From NCBI GenBank assembly GCA_030052355.1, contig JASIGS010000685.1:1-11364 (forward strand): a DNA stretch of 11,364 bases, in the 5' to 3' direction. Shown one piece after another: positions 1 to 5,610 of the stretch (the stretch's first letter is position 1; each line of letters opens with the position of its first letter). This DNA is from Streptosporangiaceae bacterium (lineage in GTDB: Bacteria > Actinomycetota > Actinomycetes > Streptosporangiales > Streptosporangiaceae). A program made the translations under genes and the position numbers. Below the pieces are notes generated by a model. The model was not told the DNA's origin. It searched no databases and saw only the letters and a list, made by a program, of their open reading frames with translations.

Positions 1-128
1 TGCACGGGCAGCCCGAACTCGGCGAAGGCCTGGTTGAACGCGACGAGATGCCCGTACCGCTCGGTGTCGGCGAGCACGCCGTCGCAGTCGAGCACGAGCG
101 CGCGTTCTGGTCCCGGCACGCGGCTCAC
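1..128 (-). CDS. HAD-superfamily phosphatase, CbbY-like (C-terminus beyond window edge)
   Basis: Only the first 42 codons are in the window. They read from a GTG at 128 whose last two bases lie in the TGA of the upstream aldolase gene (GTGA overlap), so the two genes are probably translationally coupled. Residues 14-23 are DCDGVLADTE, the HAD motif I with the nucleophile Asp and the second Asp two residues on; this is followed by RYGHLVAFNQAF. The DCDGVL-DTE-GH-FN pattern is, from memory of the family, closest to CbbY/plant CbbY, which dephosphorylates xylulose-1,5-bisphosphate, a RuBisCO inhibitor. Other HAD phosphatases (phosphoglycolate phosphatase, beta-phosphoglucomutase) share motif I, so the HAD assignment is firm and the CbbY subtype is inferred from a short stretch plus the aldolase neighbour. 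Confidence 0.82.
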   Translation of the reverse strand, partial: MSRVPGPERALVLDCDGVLADTERYGHLVAFNQAFAEFGLPV

Positions 129-985
129 CCGGCTTTGCCGACGCTGCCGAAGCGGCGCATATGGTCGGCAGCCATCGCGAGCACGCCTGCCCGCACGGCG
201 GTGAACAGTGACGGAGGATCCCAGCTGTCCCGCTGTTCCGCGGCGCGCAGGAACTCCAGGTTCGACTTCATGTAGGCGACCTTGAGCGCGGTGGAGATGT
301 TGACCTTGGCACAGCCGCGCGCGATCAGGTCGGTGAACTGGGCATCGGACATGCCAGTACCACCGTGTAGCGCGATCGGTGTCGGCCGCGCCGCCACGAT
401 GTCGGACACGCGCTGCGCGTCAAGCTTCGGCTCGGAGTGGTACATGCCGTGCGCGTTGCCGATCGCCGGCGCGAACACGTCCACCCCGGTGGCTCGGATG
501 AAGTCGAGCGCGACCGGCAGCGACTGCCGGTGCGCCTCCTCCTCCGACCCGACGTCGTCCTCGACCCCGGTGATCGCCTCGATCTCGCCTTCGACGTTCG
601 CCCCGTAGGACCTGGCCTCGGCTACCACCTCGACGGTCTGCCGCTGGTTCTCGGCTACCGGCAGCGCGGACCCGTCGAACAGCACCGAGTTCCAGCCCTT
701 GCGCAGGCAGTCGCTGATTACCGAGCGGTCCGGGCAGTGGTCCAGGTGCAGGCTGACCGGCACCTCGATGCCCGCGGTCAGTTCCCGCCACATCGCGTAC
801 AGCAGGTTCATCCCGATCGAGCGCACTGTCTTGACGGATGTCTGGATGATGACGGGCGAGCGCTGCTCGACGGCCGCTGCCAGCACGGCTTCCAGCGTCA
901 GGTCGTTGACAATGTTGATCGCGGCCACGCCGTAGCGCTCGGCGAACGCCCGGTCAACTATCTCCTTGAGCGGAACGACAGGCAC
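125..985 (-). CDS. fba: class II (zinc) fructose-bisphosphate aldolase family protein
   Basis: This 286-residue protein matches the short (type B, about 285 aa) class II ketose-bisphosphate aldolases, cytosolic enzymes that reversibly join dihydroxyacetone phosphate and glyceraldehyde 3-phosphate. Visible active-site elements are HLDHCPD with catalytic Asp82 and zinc ligand His83, the acidic loop VEGEIE (131-136), GNAHGMY with zinc ligand His179, LHGGTG with zinc ligand His207, and KVNISTAL with phosphate/substrate residue Asn229. The GTG start at 985 has GAGGGG at 993-998, 7 nt upstream. The gene overlaps the CbbY-like phosphatase gene downstream, so both probably serve sugar-bisphosphate metabolism. 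Tagatose-bisphosphate or a related ketose-bisphosphate substrate cannot be excluded from sequence alone. The sequence is complete, with no missing catalytic residue. Confidence 0.92.
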   Translation of the reverse strand: MPVVPLKEIVDRAFAERYGVAAINIVNDLTLEAVLAAAVEQRSPVIIQTSVKTVRSIGMNLLYAMWRELTAGIEVPVSLHLDHCPDRSVISDCLRKGWNSVLFDGSALPVAENQRQTVEVVAEARSYGANVEGEIEAITGVEDDVGSEEEAHRQSLPVALDFIRATGVDVFAPAIGNAHGMYHSEPKLDAQRVSDIVAARPTPIALHGGTGMSDAQFTDLIARGCAKVNISTALKVAYMKSNLEFLRAAEQRDSWDPPSLFTAVRAGVLAMAADHMRRFGSVGKAG

Positions 986-992
986 GCGACTT

Positions 993-998
993 CCCCTC
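993..998 (-). promoter_or_regulatory. ribosome binding site of the aldolase gene
   Basis: GAGGGG on the minus strand, 7 nt before the GTG codon at 985. It supports the GTG as the start; no in-frame ATG near the N-terminus competes. Confidence 0.6.
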
Positions 999-1051
999 GG
1001 CAGACACGTGACTTGAACGTAATATGCGGCGACCTCCGGCAGGATCGGTGG

Positions 1052-1080
1052 AAACCCCCAACTGACCGGGGTACTTCCCC
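1052..1080. promoter_or_regulatory. candidate operator: G/C-block inverted repeats upstream of the aldolase gene
   Basis: On the plus strand ACCCC (1054-1058) faces GGGGT (1068-1072) across 9 nt. The same GGGG (1068-1071) also pairs with CCCC (1077-1080) across TACTT. The outer arms extend imperfectly (AAACCCC against AAGTACCCC on the other strand). The site lies 67-95 bp upstream of the aldolase start, in the short gap after the regulator gene, where an activator or repressor site would be expected. Inverted G/C blocks are typical of dimeric LuxR-family response-regulator sites, but I do not match this to a named box. Confidence 0.3.
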
Positions 1081-1097
1081 TCCTGTTGGGCGTGGCC

Positions 1098-1113
1098 GCG
1101 CGGCCCGCCGCGC
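1098..1113 (-). terminator. candidate hairpin terminator after the signalling-fusion gene
   Basis: GCGCGG (1098-1103) pairs perfectly with CCGCGC (1108-1113) around a CCCG loop, starting 2 nt past the stop codon of the regulator gene. The stem is 6 bp, all G-C. No T-run follows on the minus strand, so it may be a weak or factor-assisted terminator, or chance in GC-rich DNA. Confidence 0.25.
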
Positions 1114-1115
1114 TG

Positions 1116-2966
1116 CTAGCGGTGCCGGGCCCGCCCGGCCAGGGCGGCGAGTTCGGTGCGGTTGCGGGCGCCCGTCTTCCGCAGCACCGCGCCCGCGTAC
1201 TTCTCCACCGTCTTCACCGACAGCACGAGTTGCTCGGCGATCGCCCGGTCCGGCAGGCCCAGCTCCATGAGCCCGCGCACCTCACGTTCGCGCTCGGTCA
1301 GCGCGGGCTGCAACTCGTCGGCCCGCATGCCGCGGTGCAACTGGGAAAGCACCGGCCCGGACAAGATCGCCTGTCCCCGGCCGGCCGCGACTACGGCCTG
1401 GGCAAGCTCGGGTCCGGTCGCGCCAATGTCCACGCAGCCGCGCGCGCCGGCCCGCATCGCGTCCGCGACCAGGTCGTCGTCGCCTGCCTCACACAGCCCG
1501 ACGAGCGCGAGGCCCGGCTGTGCGGCCAGCAACGGGCCCACCATGGTACCGCCCGGCCCCGGCAGGGCGAGATCGGCGAGCAACACGTCCGGCTGGAGCG
1601 CCGTGCAGGCCTCGACGGCCTCCTCAGCGGTGCCGACCTCGCCGATGACATGGACTCCGGGCTCGGTCCAGGTCAGCAGCCGGGCCAGGCCAGCGCGGAG
1701 TACCGGACGCCGGGCCGCTACGAGCACGCGCAGCCCCTGGCCCTGGCGTTCCCCCTCACGGAGATAAGGAAAGCGGGCCCGGATTCGCGTGCCCCAGCCA
1801 GGCAGCGAGTCAACGTCAACGGTGGCGCCGATCTCCCGCGCGCGGTCGGCCATGGCGCGCAGCCCGAACCTGTCACCCTGCCAGCCTGACTTCGGGTCGA
1901 AGCCCTGGCCGTCGTCCTGGACCAGGAGCAGCACCGCCGACTGCTCGTAGAGCAAGCCCACCCTGACCGAGTGCGCCTGAGCGTGCCGCACGATGTTGGT
2001 CAGCGCCTCCCTGGCGGCCCAGAGCATCTCGCGGGACAGCTGAGCATCGAGTGTCACGGGCGCACCCGCGGTGACGAGCTTGACGTCGAGCCTGCCAATG
2101 CTCTGCGCCCATGCGGCTTCGGCGCGCAACGCGGCCTCCAGCCCCAGGCCGTCCGGCGGTGCGGACAGCCCCAGCAGAGACTGCCTGGCTTCCACGATCG
2201 CGTCCCTGGCAGCCGTGCTCGCCTGGTCCACGTGCCCGGTTGCGGCAGCAAGCCAGTCCCCGGCGCCGTCGTCTCCGGCGGCTGCTGGCGCGCTGGCGGC
2301 GGCAAGGTCGCGCTGCGCGCTGTCGAGGTGCACCTGCACGCTTACCAGGCTCTGAGCGAGGGTGTTGTGCAGGTCACCGAGCAGCCGGTCGCGCTCCGCC
2401 GCCGTCGCCTGCGACCTGGCCCGCTCCTCTGCGGCCTCGTGCATGCGGGCGTTCGCCAGCGCGATGGCCGCGTGCCTGGCGAACAGCTGCAGCAGCTCGG
2501 CGTCGTCCGGTCCGAACGTCCGGTGCTCGTCCCGGCTGAACACGATGCACGCGCCGATGATGCGCCCGCGCCACTCAAGCGGTACGCCGATGACGCCGCG
2601 CAGCGTGACCCGATCCTCGGGCGCGACGTGACCACCGGGCACGTCGTCGTAACGGGCGAACCAGACGGGCTCGCGCGCCGCCACCACGGCGCCGGTCATC
2701 CCCTCGGTGAGCGGGAACACCCGGCCGGACTGGCACGCGACCCCGATGTCGGCCTCTTTGCGGTAGATGCCAGCCGCCTCGTCCACGCTGCAGATCGAGC
2801 CAGCGTGGCAGCCGAGCAGCTCCGTGCACCTGAGGAGTATCCGCTCAAGCAGCGGGCGGAGGGAGAACTCTCCGGCCAGGTCCTCGGCAACCGCGATCAG
2901 CCCGGCAGCGCGCGCCGCCGGGCTGTCCTGACTGGATGCTCCAGTCCCAAGCTGGGCTGATGCCAC
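1116..2966 (-). CDS. GAF - histidine kinase - receiver - LuxR-type HTH fusion regulator (degenerate receiver)
   Basis: This 616-residue soluble protein joins a two-component system in one chain. Residues about 30-175 form a GAF sensor domain. Residues 185-265 are a HisKA_3 dimerisation domain with phospho-acceptor His200 in DLHNTLAQSL. Residues 310-400 are an HATPase with N box (REALTNIVRHA), DDGQGFDP (351-358) and FGLRAM/GWGTR. Residues 412-540 are a NarL-type receiver, and 555-608 a LuxR HTH (LTEREREV to RNRTELAAL). No membrane segment is seen. Oddities: the acidic residue after the H-box His is Asn201. The receiver keeps acceptor Asp465 but its acidic pair is Ala418-Arg419, the Thr/Ser switch position is Cys492 and the conserved Lys is Ile514. 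The GTG start at 2966 has GGAGG (2971-2975) 4 nt upstream. Ligand and targets are unknown; the aldolase gene downstream is a possible target. Confidence 0.92.
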   Translation of the reverse strand: MASAQLGTGASSQDSPAARAAGLIAVAEDLAGEFSLRPLLERILLRCTELLGCHAGSICSVDEAAGIYRKEADIGVACQSGRVFPLTEGMTGAVVAAREPVWFARYDDVPGGHVAPEDRVTLRGVIGVPLEWRGRIIGACIVFSRDEHRTFGPDDAELLQLFARHAAIALANARMHEAAEERARSQATAAERDRLLGDLHNTLAQSLVSVQVHLDSAQRDLAAASAPAAAGDDGAGDWLAAATGHVDQASTAARDAIVEARQSLLGLSAPPDGLGLEAALRAEAAWAQSIGRLDVKLVTAGAPVTLDAQLSREMLWAAREALTNIVRHAQAHSVRVGLLYEQSAVLLLVQDDGQGFDPKSGWQGDRFGLRAMADRAREIGATVDVDSLPGWGTRIRARFPYLREGERQGQGLRVLVAARRPVLRAGLARLLTWTEPGVHVIGEVGTAEEAVEACTALQPDVLLADLALPGPGGTMVGPLLAAQPGLALVGLCEAGDDDLVADAMRAGARGCVDIGATGPELAQAVVAAGRGQAILSGPVLSQLHRGMRADELQPALTEREREVRGLMELGLPDRAIAEQLVLSVKTVEKYAGAVLRKTGARNRTELAALAGRARHR

Positions 2967-3001
2967 GTGCCCTCCGGCGGCTGGCGGACCGGGCCACTCC
3001 G

Positions 3002-3031
3002 AGCTTCACCTGCCGCACGCGCACCAGTCAA
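3002..3031 (-). promoter_or_regulatory. candidate promoter for the signalling-fusion gene
   Basis: Minus-strand TTGACT (3026-3031) and GAAGCT (3002-3007) are separated by 18 nt. The -35 is close to consensus; the -10 keeps only the second A and last T. It lies in the 88-bp gap between the methyltransferase stop and the regulator start, so the regulator may have its own promoter as well as read-through from the methyltransferase gene. Confidence 0.28.
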
Positions 3032-3054
3032 GCCAGTCGGCGGACTCGGCTGGC

Positions 3055-3666
3055 CTAGTGCGGCGACCGTGCGCGGCCGGGCCGAGTTCGCCGGGCCAGC
3101 AACTGCCGCTTGACGCCATCGGCGACGTCCTGCTTGCTGAGCACCTCGAAGCCTGCCGGGAGCAACGACGCGGGCTCGCCGGGCTGCAGGCACCACTGCG
3201 GCGGCATGGCCGGGTGGGCGCGCAGCGCCTCAGTGGTGAACGCCTCCCAGCCGATCAGGCCGCGCTCGGCCACCGCGGTCGCCGCCGCGGCGAACACCTG
3301 CTGGTCCCAGTAGCCGGTGCACAGCACCAGCGCGTAAGCCGTCCGCGGTGGCTGCCAGGACAATAGGTCGGCCTGCACCAGCGCGACCAGCTCACCGAGG
3401 TGGCGGCGCCGGGATTCGGCGGCGAGCAATCCGAGCGCCACGTCCGAGACGTCCACCGCGGTGACGTGGCGGCCCGCGGTCGCGGCCAGCAGAGCGCTAC
3501 CCGAAGGACCGCAGGCGAGCTCGAGTACCGGGCCGTCCGGCAGCCGCATGGACAGAGCGCGCACGGCCAGCGGATGCGGCTCGAACGTCGCTGTGTAGCC
3601 GCTCCCGTAGCGCGCGTTCCACCTCAGCTGGTCGGGATGTCCCACGCTCGCCGACACTAGCGCCAT
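3055..3666 (-). CDS. class I SAM-dependent methyltransferase (small, TehB/UbiE-like fold)
   Basis: This 203-residue protein has the Rossmann-type methyltransferase motifs in order: an N-terminal QLRWNARYGSG segment (13-23) like the W-x-x-R-Y entry of small methyltransferases, motif I VLELACGPSG (47-56) binding S-adenosylmethionine, acidic motif II VDVS (71-74), motif III QADLLSW (98-104), then a substrate half without a recognisable specificity signature. The ATG at 3666 was chosen because GGAGGTGA (3669-3676) sits just before it. The frame stays open upstream to 4035, but that part has no methyltransferase similarity and runs through the repeat region. The protein is complete and cytosolic. 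The substrate is unknown: small molecules, metalloid oxyanions or thiols are handled by relatives. The gene may be cotranscribed with the regulator 88 bp downstream. Confidence 0.84.
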   Translation of the reverse strand: MALVSASVGHPDQLRWNARYGSGYTATFEPHPLAVRALSMRLPDGPVLELACGPSGSALLAATAGRHVTAVDVSDVALGLLAAESRRRHLGELVALVQADLLSWQPPRTAYALVLCTGYWDQQVFAAAATAVAERGLIGWEAFTTEALRAHPAMPPQWCLQPGEPASLLPAGFEVLSKQDVADGVKRQLLARRTRPGRARSPH

Positions 3667-3668
3667 GC

Positions 3669-3676
3669 TCACCTCC
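3669..3676 (-). promoter_or_regulatory. strong ribosome binding site fixing the methyltransferase start
   Basis: GGAGGTGA on the minus strand, with its GGAGG core 5 nt from the ATG at 3666. It is the best Shine-Dalgarno match in the window and decides against the much longer open frame reaching 4035. Confidence 0.75.
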
Positions 3677-3774
3677 AGCCGGCCGGGACGTGGTGGGGCC
3701 CGCCCCGGTCGGAGTGCCGGTGTCGCCCTGCAATCCAAGGACCTGCGAGCCTTCCAGGCAACAGCGCGGCGAAG

Positions 3775-3866
3775 AAATAGGCAGCCGCCGGCCAAAAATA
3801 GGCAGCTCCGCACCGTGAAAATAGGCAGTCGTGCCCACACCGGCGGTCCTGGCCCGAGATAGGCAG
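3775..3866. repeat. four-copy interspersed repeat AAATAGGCAG (candidate operator array)
   Basis: Copies are at 3775-3784, 3796-3805, 3819-3828 (all AAATAGGCAG) and 3857-3866 (AGATAGGCAG). Start-to-start distances are 21, 23 and 38 bp, so the first three fall about two helical turns apart on the same DNA face. The spacers differ in sequence, so only the motif is repeated. All copies share one orientation (CTGCCTATTT on the minus strand). I did not see the motif elsewhere in the window. Its place between two divergent genes fits cooperative binding by a regulator; other readings are a dispersed genomic repeat or an iteron-like cluster. Confidence 0.75.
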
Positions 3867-3938
3867 CGGCGCGCGGCCAGGAGAGACCCCTCCCGCCGGC
3901 CACTAGCATGTGGTGCACGATGCGCAGCAGACCGAAGC

Positions 3939-3944
3939 GGAGGA
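3939..3944 (+). promoter_or_regulatory. ribosome binding site deciding the CDP-alcohol transferase start
   Basis: GGAGGA followed two bases later by the ATG at 3947. The in-frame ATGs at 3908 and 3920 have no comparable Shine-Dalgarno sequence. Confidence 0.5.
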
Positions 3945-3946
3945 AC

Positions 3947-4717
3947 ATGCCCTGGCCATCGCTCAGTGAGGTGAAGTCGCAGGGCCAGCCCCGCTGGGTC
4001 GTCGAACGGGTCAACGACGAGCACCTGTTCGGCAAGCTCTACATGCGGAAGATCTCGCCCTACGCCACGCGGATCTTCGCGAGGCTCGGCTGGTCGCCCA
4101 ACGCCGTGACCCTCGCGTTCATCGTGTGCGGGGTCGCGGCCGGGGTGGTCGTGTCGTTCGGCGGCCTGGCGACGGCCTTCATCGCCGCTGTCCTCGTGCA
4201 GCTCGCCCTGCTCTGCGACTGCTCCGACGGCGAGCTGGCGAGGCTGACCAGGCGGACCTCGGTCGGCGGGGTCTACCTGGACCGGGTCGGCCACTACTTC
4301 TGCGAGGCGGCCATGCTGATCGGCCTCGGCCTGCGAGCGCAGGGACACTGGACCTCGTCGGGCAGCTACCTGACCGCCGGGCTGGCCGCTGCTGTGCTGG
4401 CCATCCTGGTGAAGGCCGAGACGGACAACGTGGTCGTCGCCAGGGCCGTCAGCGGTATGCCGAGCGCCACCGACGACGCGCTGCAGCCGCGCGCCGCCGG
4501 GCTGGCGAGCCTCCGGCGGGCGGCGAGCGTGCTCAAGATCCACAGGATCATCCAGCAGATCGAGCTGTCCATACTGGTCGTGCTGGCGGCGATCGCCGAC
4601 GCCATCCGCGGCGGCCTGCTCGCGACCAGGGTGCTGCTGATCGCCTGCCTGGTCGTGGCGGCGCTCATGGCGGTCGCGCACCTCGTCGCCATCATGGCGT
4701 CCAGGAGACTCAGCTGA
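3947..4717 (+). CDS. CDP-alcohol phosphatidyltransferase family membrane protein (variant motif)
   Basis: This family transfers a phospho-group from a CDP-alcohol to a second alcohol in the membrane, mostly in phospholipid synthesis. The 256-residue protein has the signature DxxDGxxAR-x8-G-x3-D-x3-D except for its last position: Asp91, Asp94-Gly95, Ala98-Arg99, Gly108 and Asp112 are present, but the final Asp is His116. Hydrophobic segments at about 53-71, 73-90, 118-131, 142-157, 206-220 and 229-250 fit the family's six-helix layout. The start at 3947 is chosen for its GGAGGA; an ATG at 3908 would add 13 residues. The stop is 1 nt before the GTG of the glycosyltransferase, so the genes form an operon. 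The donor and acceptor are unknown; a glycan- or polyol-phosphate lipid is more likely than housekeeping phospholipid, judging by the partner. Confidence 0.87.
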   Translation: MPWPSLSEVKSQGQPRWVVERVNDEHLFGKLYMRKISPYATRIFARLGWSPNAVTLAFIVCGVAAGVVVSFGGLATAFIAAVLVQLALLCDCSDGELARLTRRTSVGGVYLDRVGHYFCEAAMLIGLGLRAQGHWTSSGSYLTAGLAAAVLAILVKAETDNVVVARAVSGMPSATDDALQPRAAGLASLRRAASVLKIHRIIQQIELSILVVLAAIADAIRGGLLATRVLLIACLVVAALMAVAHLVAIMASRRLS

Positions 4718-4718
4718 C

Positions 4719-5579
4719 GTGAAGCTGTCCTGCGTGATCATCACGATGGGCACCAGGCCTGCCGAGCTGGAGCGGGCCATCGCGAGCACGCGGGCGCTGC
4801 GCGCGGACGGTGCCGAGCTCGTCCTTGTCGGCAACGGCGCCGACCTCCCGCCGGTGCCCGACGGCGTGAAGACCGTCCGGCTGGCTGAGAACCTCGGTGT
4901 GGCCGGCGGGCGCAACGCGGGCGTCGCGGCCAGCTCGGGCGACGTGATCATCTTTCTCGACGACGACGGCTGGTTCAACGACCCCGGCCTCGGCGAGCAC
5001 CTCTCCGACCGGTTCGCCGCCGACCCGAAGCTGGCCGTGATCGCCTTCCGGGTGATCGACCCGACGGGCGGCAGCGGCGTGCGATGGCACGTTCCCCGCC
5101 TGAAGGCCAGTGATCCAGACAGGTCGTCGCCGGTGACCACGTTCGTCGGGGCCGGGTTCGCGGCCAGGCGCTCCGCCTACCTGGAGGCGGGCGGGCTGCC
5201 GGAGCTGTTCTTTTTCGCGCACGAGGAGACGGACCTGTCCTGGCAGCTCATCGAGCGCGGCTACACCCTCGAGTACGACGCGGACGCGCAGATGTGCCAC
5301 CCGCCGCTGTCGAACGCGCGGCACGACATCTGGTACCGCTACGACGGGCGCAACCGCGTGCTGCTCGCACGTCGTAACCTGCCGTGGCCGCTGGCAGCGG
5401 CCTACCTGCTGGACTGGACGGCGCTGACCGTTCTCCGGCTGCGCCGTCAGCCCGGTGCGCTGAGGACCTGGTTCGCCGGGTTCCGCGAGGGCTGGCGGAT
5501 CAACCCGGGCGAGCGGCGGCCGATCTCGATGCGCACCGTCTGGCGGATGACCAGGGCCGGCCGGCCACCGGTGATCTGA
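4719..5579 (+). CDS. family 2 glycosyltransferase (GT-A fold)
   Basis: A 286-residue inverting glycosyltransferase. The N-terminal beta strand LSCVIITMGTRP (3-14), ENLGVAGGRNAG (57-68) and FLDDDGWF (79-86) with the DXD-type metal/nucleotide site mark the GT-A domain. HEETDLSWQLIERGY (158-172) is the acceptor-side ED motif with the likely catalytic base, as in rhamnosyl- and galactofuranosyl-transferases. A basic C-terminal tail with one weakly hydrophobic stretch (about 215-230) suggests membrane association without a clear transmembrane anchor. The GTG start at 4719 follows the preceding stop by 1 nt; AGGAGA (4703-4708) lies about 10 nt upstream. It probably glycosylates the product of, or a lipid acceptor made by, the preceding CDP-alcohol transferase. 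The sugar donor cannot be told from sequence. Confidence 0.9.
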   Translation: MKLSCVIITMGTRPAELERAIASTRALRADGAELVLVGNGADLPPVPDGVKTVRLAENLGVAGGRNAGVAASSGDVIIFLDDDGWFNDPGLGEHLSDRFAADPKLAVIAFRVIDPTGGSGVRWHVPRLKASDPDRSSPVTTFVGAGFAARRSAYLEAGGLPELFFFAHEETDLSWQLIERGYTLEYDADAQMCHPPLSNARHDIWYRYDGRNRVLLARRNLPWPLAAAYLLDWTALTVLRLRRQPGALRTWFAGFREGWRINPGERRPISMRTVWRMTRAGRPPVI

Positions 5580-5598
5580 TCCCGCCGTCAGTGACCCG

Positions 5599-5609
5599 AG
5601 CGGACCGCT
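5599..5609. terminator. weak hairpin in the convergent 31-bp gap
   Basis: AGCG and CGCT flank GAC between the convergent glycosyltransferase and epoxide-hydrolase-like genes. The stem is only 4 bp and there is no T-run, so a terminator role rests mainly on position. Confidence 0.15.
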
Positions 5610-5610
5610 G

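Larger units (their letters stand above)
3667..3946. other. divergent intergenic region between methyltransferase and CDP-alcohol transferase genes
   Basis: About 280 bp with no supported gene. It must hold the promoters for the minus-strand methyltransferase and the plus-strand lipid/glycan pair, but I see no clear -35/-10 pair for either. Its notable content is four copies of an A-rich motif (3775-3866), standing out against otherwise GC-rich sequence. Short open frames crossing it owe their apparent repeated peptides to these repeats. Confidence 0.6.

Noticed and set aside
1971..2960. Long open frame on the plus strand opposite the kinase fusion gene
   Set aside because: No recognisable domain; the minus strand carries intact GAF and HATPase domains over the same bases.
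3665..3862. Small plus-strand open frame of 65 codons across the repeat region
   Set aside because: Arg-rich, no ribosome binding site, overlaps the methyltransferase start, and its composition is explained by the repeats.
3775..3866. CRISPR array
   Set aside because: The repeated unit is only 9-10 bp, spacers are 11-28 bp and irregular, and no cas genes are present.
3667..4035. Upstream extension of the methyltransferase reading frame, adding 123 residues on the minus strand
   Set aside because: The extension has no methyltransferase similarity, overlaps the CDP-alcohol transferase gene, and its apparent repeated peptide comes from the AAATAGGCAG repeats. GGAGGTGA directly before the ATG at 3666 fixes the shorter start.
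3497..5140. Long open frame on the minus strand opposite the CDP-alcohol transferase and glycosyltransferase genes
   Set aside because: It is low-complexity Arg/Gly/Pro/Ala-rich with no family likeness, and lies opposite two genes with clear catalytic motifs. Long antisense frames are expected in GC-rich DNA.
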